From Parabacteroides sp. (GTDB lineage: Bacteria; Bacteroidota; Bacteroidia; Bacteroidales; Tannerellaceae): a stretch of DNA of 44,674 nt. The notes below the pieces were generated by a model. That model was not told the origin of the DNA, made no database searches, and saw nothing but the letters and a program-made list of their open reading frames with translations. Within the stretch, counting starts at the first letter, position 1. The number at the start of each line of letters is the position of its first letter. Shown here one piece after another: positions 32,722-41,092 of this stretch. The stretch covers positions 1 to 44,674 of the forward strand of contig JAQVCX010000017.1 of NCBI GenBank assembly GCA_028689545.1. The letters are read 5' to 3'. A program made the translations under genes and the position numbers.

Positions 32722-34011
32722 ATGAGAAGAACATTTAACTTCTTGCTTCTTTTCTTCCTGTCGGTGATGACGGCAATGGCCGCTCCCGGAGATTTACAAG
32801 AGAAGCTTGCCGCCCTAAAGGGAATTAGTGGCATCGAGAAACTTCAATCCGATCATTATCCGGAGAAATATGTGGTACGTATCACGCAGCAGGTCGATCC
32901 GAAGGATCCTGCCGCCGGAACATTTACGCAACGGGTGATCGTCGGGCACGTGGGCTTTGATCGTCCTACCATTATCGTGACCGAAGGGTATGGAGCGGCC
33001 TATGCGCTCAATCCGAAATATCAAGAGGAATTATCTAAATTATTAAACGCGAACTTAGTGTTCGTGGAGTACCGTTATTTCTTGGAGTCAACCCCGGAGC
33101 CTAAGAACTGGGACTATTTGACCGCCGAGAACTCCGCTTACGATCTGCATAACGTACGGAATACCTTCAAGCAGCTCTATCCGGAGAAATGGATCAGTAC
33201 CGGTATCAGCAAGGGTGGACAGACTACGATGCTCTACCGTGCCTTTTTCCCGGACGACGTGGATTTCTCCGTTCCGTATGTCGGCCCGCTATGTAAAGGC
33301 GTGGAGGATGGTCGCCACGAGCCTTTCTTACGCAAGGTAGGCACGAAGGCGGAACGCAAGAAGATACAGGATTTCCAGTTGGAAGTATTGAAACGCAAGT
33401 CCGATATGCTTCCTCTATTGGAGAGCTATTGCAAGGATAAGAACCTGACATTCCGTATCCCGATGCCCGAGGTATTGGACTATTGCGCGCTGGAATATTC
33501 ATTCGCCCTTTGGCAGTGGGGCACTTCGGTGAGCACGATCCCTTCCAAGTCTGCCGACGATCAGGCGCTCTTCGATCATTTGATGGAAATCAGCGGCCCG
33601 GATTATTTCGCCGAGAACCAACCGAACATCTCTTTCTTCGTACAAGCCGCCCGTGAGCTTGGTTATTATGGCTACGACGTGAAGCCTTTCAAGAAATATC
33701 TTACGATCGATAGCGCCCACGGATACTTGAACCGCATCATGCTTCCCGAGGAGCTGGTCGGTACAGTGGAGTTCCGCCCGGCTCTATACCACAAGATCTA
33801 TAACTTTTTGAAAGACAACGATCCGAAGATGATCTTCATCTATGGAGAGATCGATCCGTGGAGCGCGGCCATGGTGCCCGCTTTCAAGGGTAAGAAGAAC
33901 GAGCAAATCTACATCCAGCCCCGGGGTAGCCATCGTACCCGTATCGACAATATGCCGGAAGATATGAAGGAGCAGATCCTTACGCAGATCAATAAATGGC
34001 TGGCTGAGTGA
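32722..34011 (+). CDS. Secreted S28/S37-type serine aminopeptidase (tri/tetrapeptidyl peptidase-like)
   Basis: Exported serine peptidase, 429 residues, signal peptide ending MAAPG. The alpha/beta-hydrolase fold shows VTEGYGAAYA (oxyanion side), nucleophile Ser163 in TGISKGGQTT, Asp378 in YGEIDPWS and His404 in PRGSHRTRI, a full triad. The pattern fits the Streptomyces tripeptidyl aminopeptidase (PS-10, S37) family and related S28 prolyl peptidases, which trim N-terminal tri/tetrapeptides. Which of the two families applies cannot be settled by eye. It has its own promoter and is followed after 6 nt by a DUF6078 gene. Confidence 0.85.
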   Translation: MRRTFNFLLLFFLSVMTAMAAPGDLQEKLAALKGISGIEKLQSDHYPEKYVVRITQQVDPKDPAAGTFTQRVIVGHVGFDRPTIIVTEGYGAAYALNPKYQEELSKLLNANLVFVEYRYFLESTPEPKNWDYLTAENSAYDLHNVRNTFKQLYPEKWISTGISKGGQTTMLYRAFFPDDVDFSVPYVGPLCKGVEDGRHEPFLRKVGTKAERKKIQDFQLEVLKRKSDMLPLLESYCKDKNLTFRIPMPEVLDYCALEYSFALWQWGTSVSTIPSKSADDQALFDHLMEISGPDYFAENQPNISFFVQAARELGYYGYDVKPFKKYLTIDSAHGYLNRIMLPEELVGTVEFRPALYHKIYNFLKDNDPKMIFIYGEIDPWSAAMVPAFKGKKNEQIYIQPRGSHRTRIDNMPEDMKEQILTQINKWLAE

Positions 34012-34017
34012 TAAATA

Positions 34018-34455
34018 ATGGATATACAACTCGATTATGATAATTTTCCCGCTCATTTCATGCATTGCCTGAATGAGCGGTGCCCGAGGGCCGAGGAATG
34101 TCTTCGCCGGAAGGCGGCGCTTCTCATGTCGGTAGACCAGGTGAATGTGTCGGTATTGAACCCCCTGCTGTATGAACAGTCTGGGGGCGAAGGTTGCCGT
34201 TATTTCTTCTATATTGTCCCGGAGCGTCATGCCAAGGGTTTCCTCCATATGCTAGACAATATTCCCCGGGTTAAGGGCGATATGATCAAACGGCAAATGG
34301 TGCGTTACTTCGGTCGCACGATCTACTATCGTTGCCTTCACGGTGAGCGACTTATCAAGCCGGCGGAGCAAGCGGACATCGAAAAGATCTTCCTCCGCAA
34401 CGGCCTGCAAGAGAAACCCGTCTATGATGCCTTTGTGGATCAATACGACTTCTAA
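34018..34455 (+). CDS. DUF6078 family protein
   Basis: 145-residue soluble protein without signal peptide. The N-terminus holds a compact cysteine cluster, HCLNERCPRAEECLRRKA, resembling a small metal-binding site. The rest is basic and helical (KGDMIKRQMVRYFGRTIYYRCLHGER). It matches the DUF6078 family of Bacteroidales, of unknown function. It lies 6 nt after the peptidase gene and is probably co-transcribed, though one is cytoplasmic and the other exported. Confidence 0.75.
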   Translation: MDIQLDYDNFPAHFMHCLNERCPRAEECLRRKAALLMSVDQVNVSVLNPLLYEQSGGEGCRYFFYIVPERHAKGFLHMLDNIPRVKGDMIKRQMVRYFGRTIYYRCLHGERLIKPAEQADIEKIFLRNGLQEKPVYDAFVDQYDF

Positions 34456-34488
34456 GTGCATGACCTTATATTGGTTATAATCCCGCCA

Positions 34489-34576
34489 TTCCCATAGGCA
34501 TGGGAAAATATTCCCGTCTCGATGGGAAAAAAATCCCGTGGGCATGGGAATTTGTTCTCTTAGGCATGGGAGATGA
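34489..34576. repeat. 22-bp tandem array of small hairpins
   Basis: Four 22-bp units begin at 34489, 34511, 34533 and 34555. Each is a hairpin with arms TTCCCRT / ATGGGAA and a variable 4-nt centre (AGGC, CTCG, GGGC, AGGC). The fourth is degenerate. It lies in the 300-bp gap between the DUF6078 gene and the methyltransferase gene. The rest of that gap holds REP copy 7 and no gene. Confidence 0.88.
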
Positions 34577-34591
34577 AAGACAGCTATGATA

Positions 34592-34622
34592 TGTAGAGAC
34601 GTAGCGTGCCCCGTCTCTACAA
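34592..34622. repeat. REP copy 7, collapsed single hairpin
   Basis: TGTAGAGACGTAGC... through ...GTCTCTACA: the outer ends of a REP pair joined across one hairpin, with linker and inner arms gone. Two mismatches in the left arm (GTAG for GGGG). It looks like a REP pair reduced by recombination between its two hairpins. It lies 137 nt after the DUF6078 stop. Confidence 0.85.
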
Positions 34623-34756
34623 GCTGTATAATAAATCCATATTCCTTTGGAAATGAGTGAAATTAGCTGCGATTAGCCGGATCTTATTAACAACCTATTC
34701 CTTTATCCAGTTATTTCTCGTATATTGCGCCTCGTTAATGTAAAAATCTAGATGAA

Positions 34757-35590
34757 ATGTTTACTGGTTCGATGATGAGGTTGAAAAGTATATTATATGG
34801 GACATTGCCTTTCTTTTATACCAAGGTGCTTGAGCCCTTTTCTCCTAAATTAGCGTATTATGACTATTTCCGAAAAAAGGGATATACACGTTATCCTTAT
34901 GATTTCGCTAGGGAATATCTGGAGATGCCGATTGCCGTTCAGTGGGATAAGGAAAAGGAGTTGCCTTATGTGATGCACCGGGGAACTAAACGGTTATATT
35001 TTCCGAGAGAGTATAGCACATCTAAGATCGAGAAATGTTATCGGGCTTTGTTGATTGAGCAAGACGTGAGACATCCTCATCATTATGCGGATTCCGTGGA
35101 GGAGTTTAGGGGAAAGACACTCTTGGATATCGGTTCCGCAGAGGGATTCACCGCTTTGGATACCATCGAGGTTACCCGTTTTGTTTACCTTTTTGAATAC
35201 GAGGATAAATGGATCGAGGCGCTTCAGGCTACTTTTGAGCCGTGGAAGGAGAAAACGATGATCGTAAAGAAATATATCAGCGATCATGACGATGATGTTA
35301 ATGCCACCTTGGACAATTTCTTGAGAGATAAGCCGCGAAAAGATATCTTCTTAAAGATGGATATAGAAGGAGCGGAATGCTTGGCTTTGCAAGGCTGTAT
35401 GGAATTATTCGCGAAGGCGGATCACTTGGATTTCGCGATCTGTACGTATCATAAGGAAACTGATGTCGTAGAAATCCCGGCTTTTCTGGACCAGTTTAAT
35501 TGTTCCGGTTCATTTACCGATGGCTATATGTTCGTAAAACATAGTTTGCGCAAATGCCTCGTCCGGGGAAGCTGTCAGGCTGGTTCCTGA
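34757..35590 (+). CDS. FkbM-like SAM-dependent methyltransferase
   Basis: 277-residue soluble protein. The Rossmann-type SAM-binding motif is LLDIGSAEGFTALD (about 121-134), followed by YLFEYEDKWIEALQATF and the FkbM-typical KMDIEGAECLALQGCMELF (about 198-216). The N-terminal ~110 residues are specific to this protein, with KGYTRYPYDFAREYLE. FkbM enzymes O-methylate sugars or small molecules; the target here is unknown. It stands alone, with no obvious operon partner. An ATG in a weak context at 34757 is used; the ATGs seven and eight codons further in are possible alternatives. Confidence 0.75.
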   Translation: MFTGSMMRLKSILYGTLPFFYTKVLEPFSPKLAYYDYFRKKGYTRYPYDFAREYLEMPIAVQWDKEKELPYVMHRGTKRLYFPREYSTSKIEKCYRALLIEQDVRHPHHYADSVEEFRGKTLLDIGSAEGFTALDTIEVTRFVYLFEYEDKWIEALQATFEPWKEKTMIVKKYISDHDDDVNATLDNFLRDKPRKDIFLKMDIEGAECLALQGCMELFAKADHLDFAICTYHKETDVVEIPAFLDQFNCSGSFTDGYMFVKHSLRKCLVRGSCQAGS

Positions 35591-35634
35591 TAACTTTGGA
35601 TCGTTTCCTTGCAGGCTAATTACCCGAGATTCGT

Positions 35635-35642
35635 TACCTTTG
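35635..35642 (+). promoter_or_regulatory. -7 element of znuA
   Basis: TACCTTTG matches TAnnTTTG and is 18 nt before the znuA ATG at 35661. No clear Zur-type operator palindrome is seen around it. Confidence 0.5.
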
Positions 35643-35660
35643 CGAAAATATATATATGGT

Positions 35661-36578
35661 ATGAAAGAATTTAAGGTATTGATATCGGTTCTTTTCCTCT
35701 TGATACTTATGGCCTGCGGGGATAAGCGGACAGATGAGAAGATCGTTTCCGTGACGATTGAGCCGCAACGGTATTTCGCGGAAAAGATAGCCGGAGATAA
35801 ATTTACGGTTAATTGTGTGGTTCCGGCGGGACAAAGTCCGGAGACGTATGATCCTATGCCGCAGCAAATGGTGCGGGTGGGTAAAAGCCAAGGCTATTTA
35901 AGGATCGGATCGATCGGGTTCGAGCAGGCTTGGATGGATAATATCCGCGATAATAATCCGGGACTTAAGGTTTTTAACTTGTCCGAAGGAATTGATTTAC
36001 TTAAAAGCCCGGAGGAAGAAGAGGGGCATCATCATGAGGGAGAAGAGCACCATCACGAAAGCGGGCATAATCACCATCATCATTCCGGAGGTGTCGATCC
36101 GCATACTTGGAGCTCTATCTCAGGTGCGAAGATAATCGCCAAGAACACCTTGGATGCCTTTGTCGCTTTAGATCCGGAGAATAAGGAATATTACCAAGCG
36201 AATTATGAGCAACTGACGAAAGAAATGGGAGAGACGGAAAAGATTGTTTCCGCCTTGCTGGGCTCTCTTGAGAATAAGACATTTATTATTTACCATCCGG
36301 CCTTGACCTATTTGGCCAACGAATATGGCTTGACCCAGCTTTGCATCGAGATGGACGGAAAAGAGCCGTCTCCTGCGCAGCTGAAGGAGCTCGTTGATAT
36401 TGCGTGGGAATATGGCACCAAGGTCGTGTTTATCCAACAGGAGTTCGACCAGAAGAACGCCGAGTTGATCGCGAAAGAGACCGGTTGCCGTCTGATCCCG
36501 ATCAATCCGCTGGATTACGATTGGAGTAAGGAAATGATTCATATCGCAAAATCGTTGGCCGATGGACAAGCTGATTGA
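35661..36578 (+). CDS. znuA: ZnuA-type zinc/metal ABC transporter substrate-binding lipoprotein
   Basis: Periplasmic metal-binding lipoprotein, 305 residues from ATG 35661, lipobox LMAC with Cys19. A His/Glu-rich loop at about 117-142 (GHHHEGEEHHHESGHNHHHH) is the zinc-gathering loop of ZnuA/AdcA proteins. GGVDPHTWSS supplies the first conserved His. Later YHPALTYLANEYGL and FIQQEFDQKNAELIAKETG match cluster A-I metal-binding proteins. The last 17 nt overlap znuC, so the two are translationally coupled. No permease follows. The TTG at 35640 lies in the -7 element and is rejected as start. Confidence 0.92.
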   Translation: MKEFKVLISVLFLLILMACGDKRTDEKIVSVTIEPQRYFAEKIAGDKFTVNCVVPAGQSPETYDPMPQQMVRVGKSQGYLRIGSIGFEQAWMDNIRDNNPGLKVFNLSEGIDLLKSPEEEEGHHHEGEEHHHESGHNHHHHSGGVDPHTWSSISGAKIIAKNTLDAFVALDPENKEYYQANYEQLTKEMGETEKIVSALLGSLENKTFIIYHPALTYLANEYGLTQLCIEMDGKEPSPAQLKELVDIAWEYGTKVVFIQQEFDQKNAELIAKETGCRLIPINPLDYDWSKEMIHIAKSLADGQAD

Positions 36579-37323
36579 GTTGAGAGAGGTTACCGCCGGA
36601 TACGGTAATAAGATCGCCTTACGTAACGTGACGCTGGATGTATTGAAAAATGATTTCTTGGGAATCATCGGACCGAACGGTGGCGGGAAAACAACGCTTT
36701 TAAAGGTGATACTAGGCCTACTGCCTTCTATTTCCGGTACGATTCGCTTTTATGATAGCGATGTAGAGGTCCCTTCCTTGAAGATCGGTTATCTACCCCA
36801 AATGAGCCAGATCGATAAGAAGTTTCCGATCTCGATACGGGAAGTGATATCTTCCGGTTTATCCGCGGAGAAACCGTTGTTTCGTCCATTCAATAGATCT
36901 CAGAAAGAGCGTGTAGACGAGGTGATCGTGCAGATGGGATTGGAGGAGTTGGCGGGCAGGGCTATCGGTGAGCTTTCCGGCGGCCAGCTACAGCGGGTCT
37001 TATTGGGGCGTTCTATCGTCTCCCGTCCGCAGGTATTGATCTTGGATGAGCCTAATTCTTATGTGGATAAACGATTCGAGTCTCGTTTTTATCAGCTCTT
37101 GGAAGAGATCAATAAAGAGAGCGCTATCATCTTGGTTTCCCATGATATCGGTACGGTTTTGGCCATGGTGAAGAATATCGCTTGCGTAAACGAGACCTTG
37201 CATTATCACCCGGGAACGAATGTCTCTGAGGAATGGTTGGGCGAGAAATACGCTTGTCCGATCGAGTTGGTGGGGCATGGCGACTTGCCGCACCGGGTTT
37301 TGAAGAAACATCAACACGAATAA
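36562..37323 (+). CDS. znuC: ZnuC-type metal ABC transporter ATPase
   Basis: 253-residue cytoplasmic ABC ATPase. Walker A GPNGGGKTT at 37-45, Q-loop YLPQMS, signature LSGGQLQR, Walker B VLILDEPN, and switch His in LVSHDIG. Energises import of the metal captured by ZnuA, through a ZnuB permease that is not in this window. It overlaps znuA by 17 nt. The next gene, 10 nt downstream, is a small two-helix peptide and not a permease. Confidence 0.93.
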   Translation: MDKLIELREVTAGYGNKIALRNVTLDVLKNDFLGIIGPNGGGKTTLLKVILGLLPSISGTIRFYDSDVEVPSLKIGYLPQMSQIDKKFPISIREVISSGLSAEKPLFRPFNRSQKERVDEVIVQMGLEELAGRAIGELSGGQLQRVLLGRSIVSRPQVLILDEPNSYVDKRFESRFYQLLEEINKESAIILVSHDIGTVLAMVKNIACVNETLHYHPGTNVSEEWLGEKYACPIELVGHGDLPHRVLKKHQHE

Positions 37324-37333
37324 CACGATTGCT

Positions 37334-37540
37334 ATGATACCACAAATCATTTGCTGGATAAGTTTGCCGGAGATCGGTTATATCGTGGGTATTGCCGTAA
37401 TCCTGTTCGGGTGCAAGGCCGTATCGCAAAACCCTTTTATCAGTAAGAAACAAAAGGTTCTTTGGATGCTGACGATCGTGTTCTTGAATTGGATTGGATT
37501 GCTGTGGTATTATTATACATTTTATATGAAACAAAAATGA
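37334..37540 (+). CDS. Small PLDc_N-domain membrane peptide
   Basis: 68 residues with two hydrophobic helices (about 10-28 and 43-65), the second ending NWIGLLWYYYTFYMKQK, the usual PLDc_N (phospholipase D-nuclease N-terminal) pattern. There is no catalytic HKD domain. Stand-alone PLDc_N peptides are common in Bacteroidetes and have no known function. It starts 10 nt after znuC, and its stop overlaps the epimerase start (ATGA), so it is part of a znuA-znuC-PLDc_N-epimerase operon. Confidence 0.78.
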   Translation: MIPQIICWISLPEIGYIVGIAVILFGCKAVSQNPFISKKQKVLWMLTIVFLNWIGLLWYYYTFYMKQK

Positions 37541-38553
37541 AGAATATGAAGATATTGATAACTGGAGCGAGTGGTTTTATCGGCGGTTTCTTGGTAGAGG
37601 AGGCGCTTCGTCGTGGCTATGAGGTGTGGGCGGGTATCCGTTCGTTTAGTAGTAAAGCACGTCTGCAAGATAAGCGGATTCATTTCATCAACTTGGAATA
37701 TTGCGATCAGGAAGCGCTTACGGATCAACTTACGGATTTTGTCCAAGAGCATGGGGCGTGGGACTACGTGCTCCATAACGCCGGGTTGACGAAGGCGGCG
37801 GATACGCACGACTTTTTCTATGTGAACTCCGATAATACGTATCGCTTTATCGAGGCTTTGGCGGAATCGGGTTGCAAACCGAAGAAGTTCCTGTTGATGA
37901 GCAGCCTGAGCAGCTATGGGCTAGTCGACGAGGAGACTTTCCGCCCCATACGCTTGGATGATCCGCAAAATCCGAACACGAACTATGGGCTGAGCAAGCT
38001 GGAGGCGGAGGAGCATATCCATAGGCAAACCTATTTCCCTTACGTGGTCTTGCGTCCTACCGGTGTATACGGCCCGGGTGAGAAGGATTATTTCATGGAG
38101 ATACAAAGCATAAAGTCGGGCTTCGATTTCACCGTAGGCCCTGTTCCGCAGCGGATCACGTTTATCTATGTGAAAGATTTGGTGACCGTGGCTTTTCTTG
38201 CCCTAGAGAAGGAGGAGATAAAGAACCGGGACTATTTCGTGGCCGACGGCGATGTCTACACGGATGAGTCTTTTGCCCGTATGATACAAGATATCTTAGG
38301 GAAGAAATGGGTATTGCATGCCCGCATACCGTTGGGATTGGCGCGTATCGCTTGCTATTGCTCCGAGTGGATCGGTGAGCTGCTGAAAAAGAGTATGACG
38401 CTGAATAGTGATAAGTATTACATCTTGAAGCAGCGTAACTGGACTTGCGATGTCACGCCTCTTCAAGATGATTTAGGTTTTACCCCAGCCTATCCTTTAC
38501 GTAAAGGCTTGGAAGAAAGTATCGAGTGGTATAAAAAGGAGGGGTGGTTGTAA
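37537..38553 (+). CDS. NAD-dependent epimerase/dehydratase (extended SDR)
   Basis: 338-residue soluble enzyme. N-terminal Rossmann motif TGASGFIGGF (Gly10, Gly13 and Gly16 from the chosen start). Active site Tyr150 and Lys154 in YGLSKLEAEE, with the upstream Ser in LMSSLSSYG. A substrate region LRPTGVYGPGEKDYF follows. It may act on a nucleotide sugar or a small hydroxyl compound; the substrate cannot be told. ATG 37537 overlaps the preceding stop by ATGA; ATG 37546 is the alternative and lies closer to the strand. It converges with the GIN array after 3 nt. Confidence 0.88.
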   Translation: MKNMKILITGASGFIGGFLVEEALRRGYEVWAGIRSFSSKARLQDKRIHFINLEYCDQEALTDQLTDFVQEHGAWDYVLHNAGLTKAADTHDFFYVNSDNTYRFIEALAESGCKPKKFLLMSSLSSYGLVDEETFRPIRLDDPQNPNTNYGLSKLEAEEHIHRQTYFPYVVLRPTGVYGPGEKDYFMEIQSIKSGFDFTVGPVPQRITFIYVKDLVTVAFLALEKEEIKNRDYFVADGDVYTDESFARMIQDILGKKWVLHARIPLGLARIACYCSEWIGELLKKSMTLNSDKYYILKQRNWTCDVTPLQDDLGFTPAYPLRKGLEESIEWYKKEGWL

Positions 38554-38556
38554 AAA

Positions 38557-39357
38557 TCACTCCACCTTCTCTATCTTACCCGATCCCATTACGTTCTTTT
38601 GGATATCTTGGGGATCTCCTTTGTATTTTACGGAACCGCTACCGGCTATCTCTGCCTTGATCCGGTTTACGACAGAGGCTTCTATGTCTCCACTACCGGC
38701 TATATTGCATTCCAACTCGTCTATGGTGCAATCGAAAGCACGTACCGTACCGCTGCCGGCTATCGAAAATTCGGCTATGCCTACGGTACCTCCTAGAACG
38801 ATCGTGTTGGATCCGGCCATCTCTCCCTCTAATTTCTCGCAATAAATTTTAGGGGCAACGAAATATCCGCTACCGGCTATCTCTATCTTTAGGTTTGTAA
38901 AAGAGGCCGTATCGTGAAGTTGGATACTTCCGCTACCGGCTAATTCCGCCTCGAAGTCCTTGGCTTGTAGAGGGGAATTTATATTTACCTGGGTGCTTCC
39001 TGAGGTTGTTACTTCCTTTAGATGGCGGGAGTTGGCCGTAATCGTGAACTCGGTCGGACGGAAATTCGTATGCTTCCTGAATTCTTTTTTCGGACGGATC
39101 TTAAGCTTATGGTCTTCTACGTTAAACTCATATTTCTCGAAGATATTCCGGTCTGTCTTTATTTCCAAACTTTCGGGAGCATCGGATAGCGTGTAATTCA
39201 CGACCAGGCCTTCTCCCTCTAGCTCTAAGCAGTCGTATTCGGAAACCGGGATGTTTTCCGTGGTGATATTGCCGTCTCCTTGTATGGTTTGTGTAGGGAT
39301 ACAGCCGCTTATTAGAAATAAGCCACTTATAAGGAATAAAAGCGATATCTTTTTCAT
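38557..39357 (-). CDS. GIN-domain (DUF2807) lipoprotein, AGSG type
   Basis: 266-residue predicted lipoprotein, lipobox ISGC with Cys19. The GIN (DUF2807) domain is a beta-helix-like repeat region. Its head is IQGDGNITTENIPVSEYD and its repeat part carries five or six copies of the turn AGSG (AGSGSI, AGSGYF, AGSGTV, AGSGDI, AGSGSV), ending MGSGKIEKVE. It is the distal member of a four-gene - strand array. The family has no established function; cell-envelope adhesion or stress roles are proposed in general terms only. Confidence 0.88.
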   Translation of the reverse strand: MKKISLLFLISGLFLISGCIPTQTIQGDGNITTENIPVSEYDCLELEGEGLVVNYTLSDAPESLEIKTDRNIFEKYEFNVEDHKLKIRPKKEFRKHTNFRPTEFTITANSRHLKEVTTSGSTQVNINSPLQAKDFEAELAGSGSIQLHDTASFTNLKIEIAGSGYFVAPKIYCEKLEGEMAGSNTIVLGGTVGIAEFSIAGSGTVRAFDCTIDELECNIAGSGDIEASVVNRIKAEIAGSGSVKYKGDPQDIQKNVMGSGKIEKVE

Positions 39358-39377
39358 TTGATTGATTTTTAGGATGA

Positions 39378-40154
39378 TTAGTCTACTTGTTTGATTTTAC
39401 CGACACCGGACGCGGATTTCTGCGTATGCTCCGGATTACCTTTATATTTAACGCTTCCTACGCCAGACGTGCTAGCGTCTAATCTCCGGGTAGCGTTCAC
39501 TTCCATTCCTCCTACACCTGATACGGCGCATTCCAGATCCTCAACGGGGCAATCGAACGCGTATACGTGTCCTACACCCGATACGGAGAATTCGCCTTCC
39601 TTGATGTCTCCATTCAAGTAGATATTGCCGACTCCGGATATAGCCACCTTGAAAGTATCACAAGATAAATCGGCTAATTTCACGTCGCCTACGCCACTGA
39701 TATAAAAAGACGTATTGGTCAGTTGTAGCGGTTGCTCGGCGATAAAGTCGATGCTGCCACTAATTCCCGCTTCCTTCAAGTTCTTGGAGCTTGTGTTCAA
39801 TACCAGATGGGTCGGACAGATCTTATTGCCGGATTTAGCCTTGATGATTAGTTTGTGATCCTTATTCTCTATATCCAATAAGTCAAACAAATTCTCGTCC
39901 ATGGTGATCTCCAACGAGGAGGCGCCATCTGTTTGGGTGTAATTGCATATCGCACGGTTCTTCTTGTTGAACGGATTGATGCCTTTCGCCGATTCGATAT
40001 TGGATCCTAGATGTATCTCCTCGAAATCCTCTACTTGAATGGTGCGGGTAACAATATTCTTGTCTCCGTTAATACTTCTTCGAGCATTCGTGCTGATGCA
40101 TCCTGTCATAGAAAGGATCACCAGCAGACATAGGTATATCATTCTTGTTTTCAT
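39378..40154 (-). CDS. GIN-domain (DUF2807) lipoprotein, SGVG type
   Basis: 258 residues. The signal peptide ends MTGC, with Cys19 likely lipidated. The head is the shared INGDKNIVTRTIQVEDFEEI. The repeat part uses SGVG at each turn (SGVGDV, SGVGNI, SGVGHV, SGVGGM, SGVGSV, SGVGKI). The start overlaps the stop of the preceding paralogue by 4 nt (ATGA), so the two are translationally coupled. There are 20 nt to the next gene. Confidence 0.88.
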   Translation of the reverse strand: MKTRMIYLCLLVILSMTGCISTNARRSINGDKNIVTRTIQVEDFEEIHLGSNIESAKGINPFNKKNRAICNYTQTDGASSLEITMDENLFDLLDIENKDHKLIIKAKSGNKICPTHLVLNTSSKNLKEAGISGSIDFIAEQPLQLTNTSFYISGVGDVKLADLSCDTFKVAISGVGNIYLNGDIKEGEFSVSGVGHVYAFDCPVEDLECAVSGVGGMEVNATRRLDASTSGVGSVKYKGNPEHTQKSASGVGKIKQVD

Positions 40155-40939
40155 TTCTTCACTTCTTCAACGGTACCTTTACCAATTATTTTCTGCTGAA
40201 CTGCCGTCGGGCCTTTGTAACGGATATTTCCTTTGCCGATCACGTTGGCCTTTAAATTATCTGTAGCATGTACTTCCGCTAAGCCATTGCCTGTTACCTT
40301 GCAACTTAGCTGAGGAACCGCAAGCCCAAAAGCGTGTATATCGCCACTGCTGACGATGCTGTAGTCTCCTTCTTTTGCGTTACCTTTCTTGATCGTTATA
40401 GAGCCGGAGCCATCGATATCACATTCGATCTTGTCGGCTTCCAGGTGATTCACGACCATATTCGCGCTGCCGGATACGTTCAAATCCAGTTTGCCTACCG
40501 TAACCGTCTCTTTCAGTTGCACCAGGCTATTGGCGTTCGCCTTGATCACTGTCTCGTCTCCGGAGAGCGGACTGTTTACCATGAAGTTGGCATTTCCGGA
40601 CACTCTCGCGGCGGCAAGCCATTTAGAATTCGTTTTTACGATAAACTTCGTGAAATGATCTACCTTCGCTCCTTTGAAAGCGATGGTTAAGACACGATCC
40701 TTCACCTCGATATTGACATAGGGATGAAGATTCTCGTCTACGGTAACCTCCACGGTGGAAGGAGCGTCGGATTGCTCGTAATTGAAATCGATCACGCCAT
40801 CTACCTTAATCTCGTTATAATCGGTGACGGAAATCTTTTTAGAGGTCAATTTACCATCGCCTTTCACATGATCCGCGGCCCAACCGGTAGCGACGCATCC
40901 TAAGAAAAATACCATTAATAAGATAGCCTTTGTTTTCAT
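40151..40939 (-). CDS. GIN-domain (DUF2807) exported protein, mixed-turn type
   Basis: 262 residues from the ATG at 40939 (MKTKAILLM); the ATG three codons upstream is the alternative. Signal peptide ending ATGWAAD, without a good lipobox. Head VKGDGKLTSKKISVTDYNEI. The turns vary (VSGSANM, DGSGSI, VTGNGLA, IGKGNI, IGKGTV), unlike the homogeneous paralogues on either side. It appears to have its own -7 element (41000-41007) after a terminator. Confidence 0.86.
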   Translation of the reverse strand: MKTKAILLMVFFLGCVATGWAADHVKGDGKLTSKKISVTDYNEIKVDGVIDFNYEQSDAPSTVEVTVDENLHPYVNIEVKDRVLTIAFKGAKVDHFTKFIVKTNSKWLAAARVSGNANFMVNSPLSGDETVIKANANSLVQLKETVTVGKLDLNVSGSANMVVNHLEADKIECDIDGSGSITIKKGNAKEGDYSIVSSGDIHAFGLAVPQLSCKVTGNGLAEVHATDNLKANVIGKGNIRYKGPTAVQQKIIGKGTVEEVKK

Positions 40940-40999
40940 AAATATCATTTTTTGTGATTCTACTTTTTAATTTAGACTCAATGAATAGAGAGTCGGTTA

Positions 41000-41007
41000 C
41001 AAAAATA
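41000..41007 (-). promoter_or_regulatory. -7 element ahead of the second GIN gene
   Basis: On the - strand this is TATTTTTG, matching TAnnTTTG, 61 nt before the ATG at 40939 and just beyond the terminator hairpin. The -33 position would fall in the hairpin, so the promoter is uncertain. Confidence 0.4.
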
Positions 41008-41012
41008 GCAAG

Positions 41013-41047
41013 AAAAAGCTACCGGATGTCATATCTGGTAGCTTTTT
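41013..41047 (-). terminator. Bidirectional-looking terminator within the GIN array
   Basis: A 15-bp stem from AAAAAGCTACCGGAT to its pairing arm ATCTGGTAGCTTTTT, with a 5-nt loop (one G-U pair). The U-rich arm lies within the stem on both strands. It is 46 nt after the stop of the first full GIN gene, so it splits the array into two transcripts, at least in part. Confidence 0.75.
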
Positions 41048-41092
41048 TAAATTTACTAATCTGTATGTGTGTTAATAACCTGTGTGTGATCA

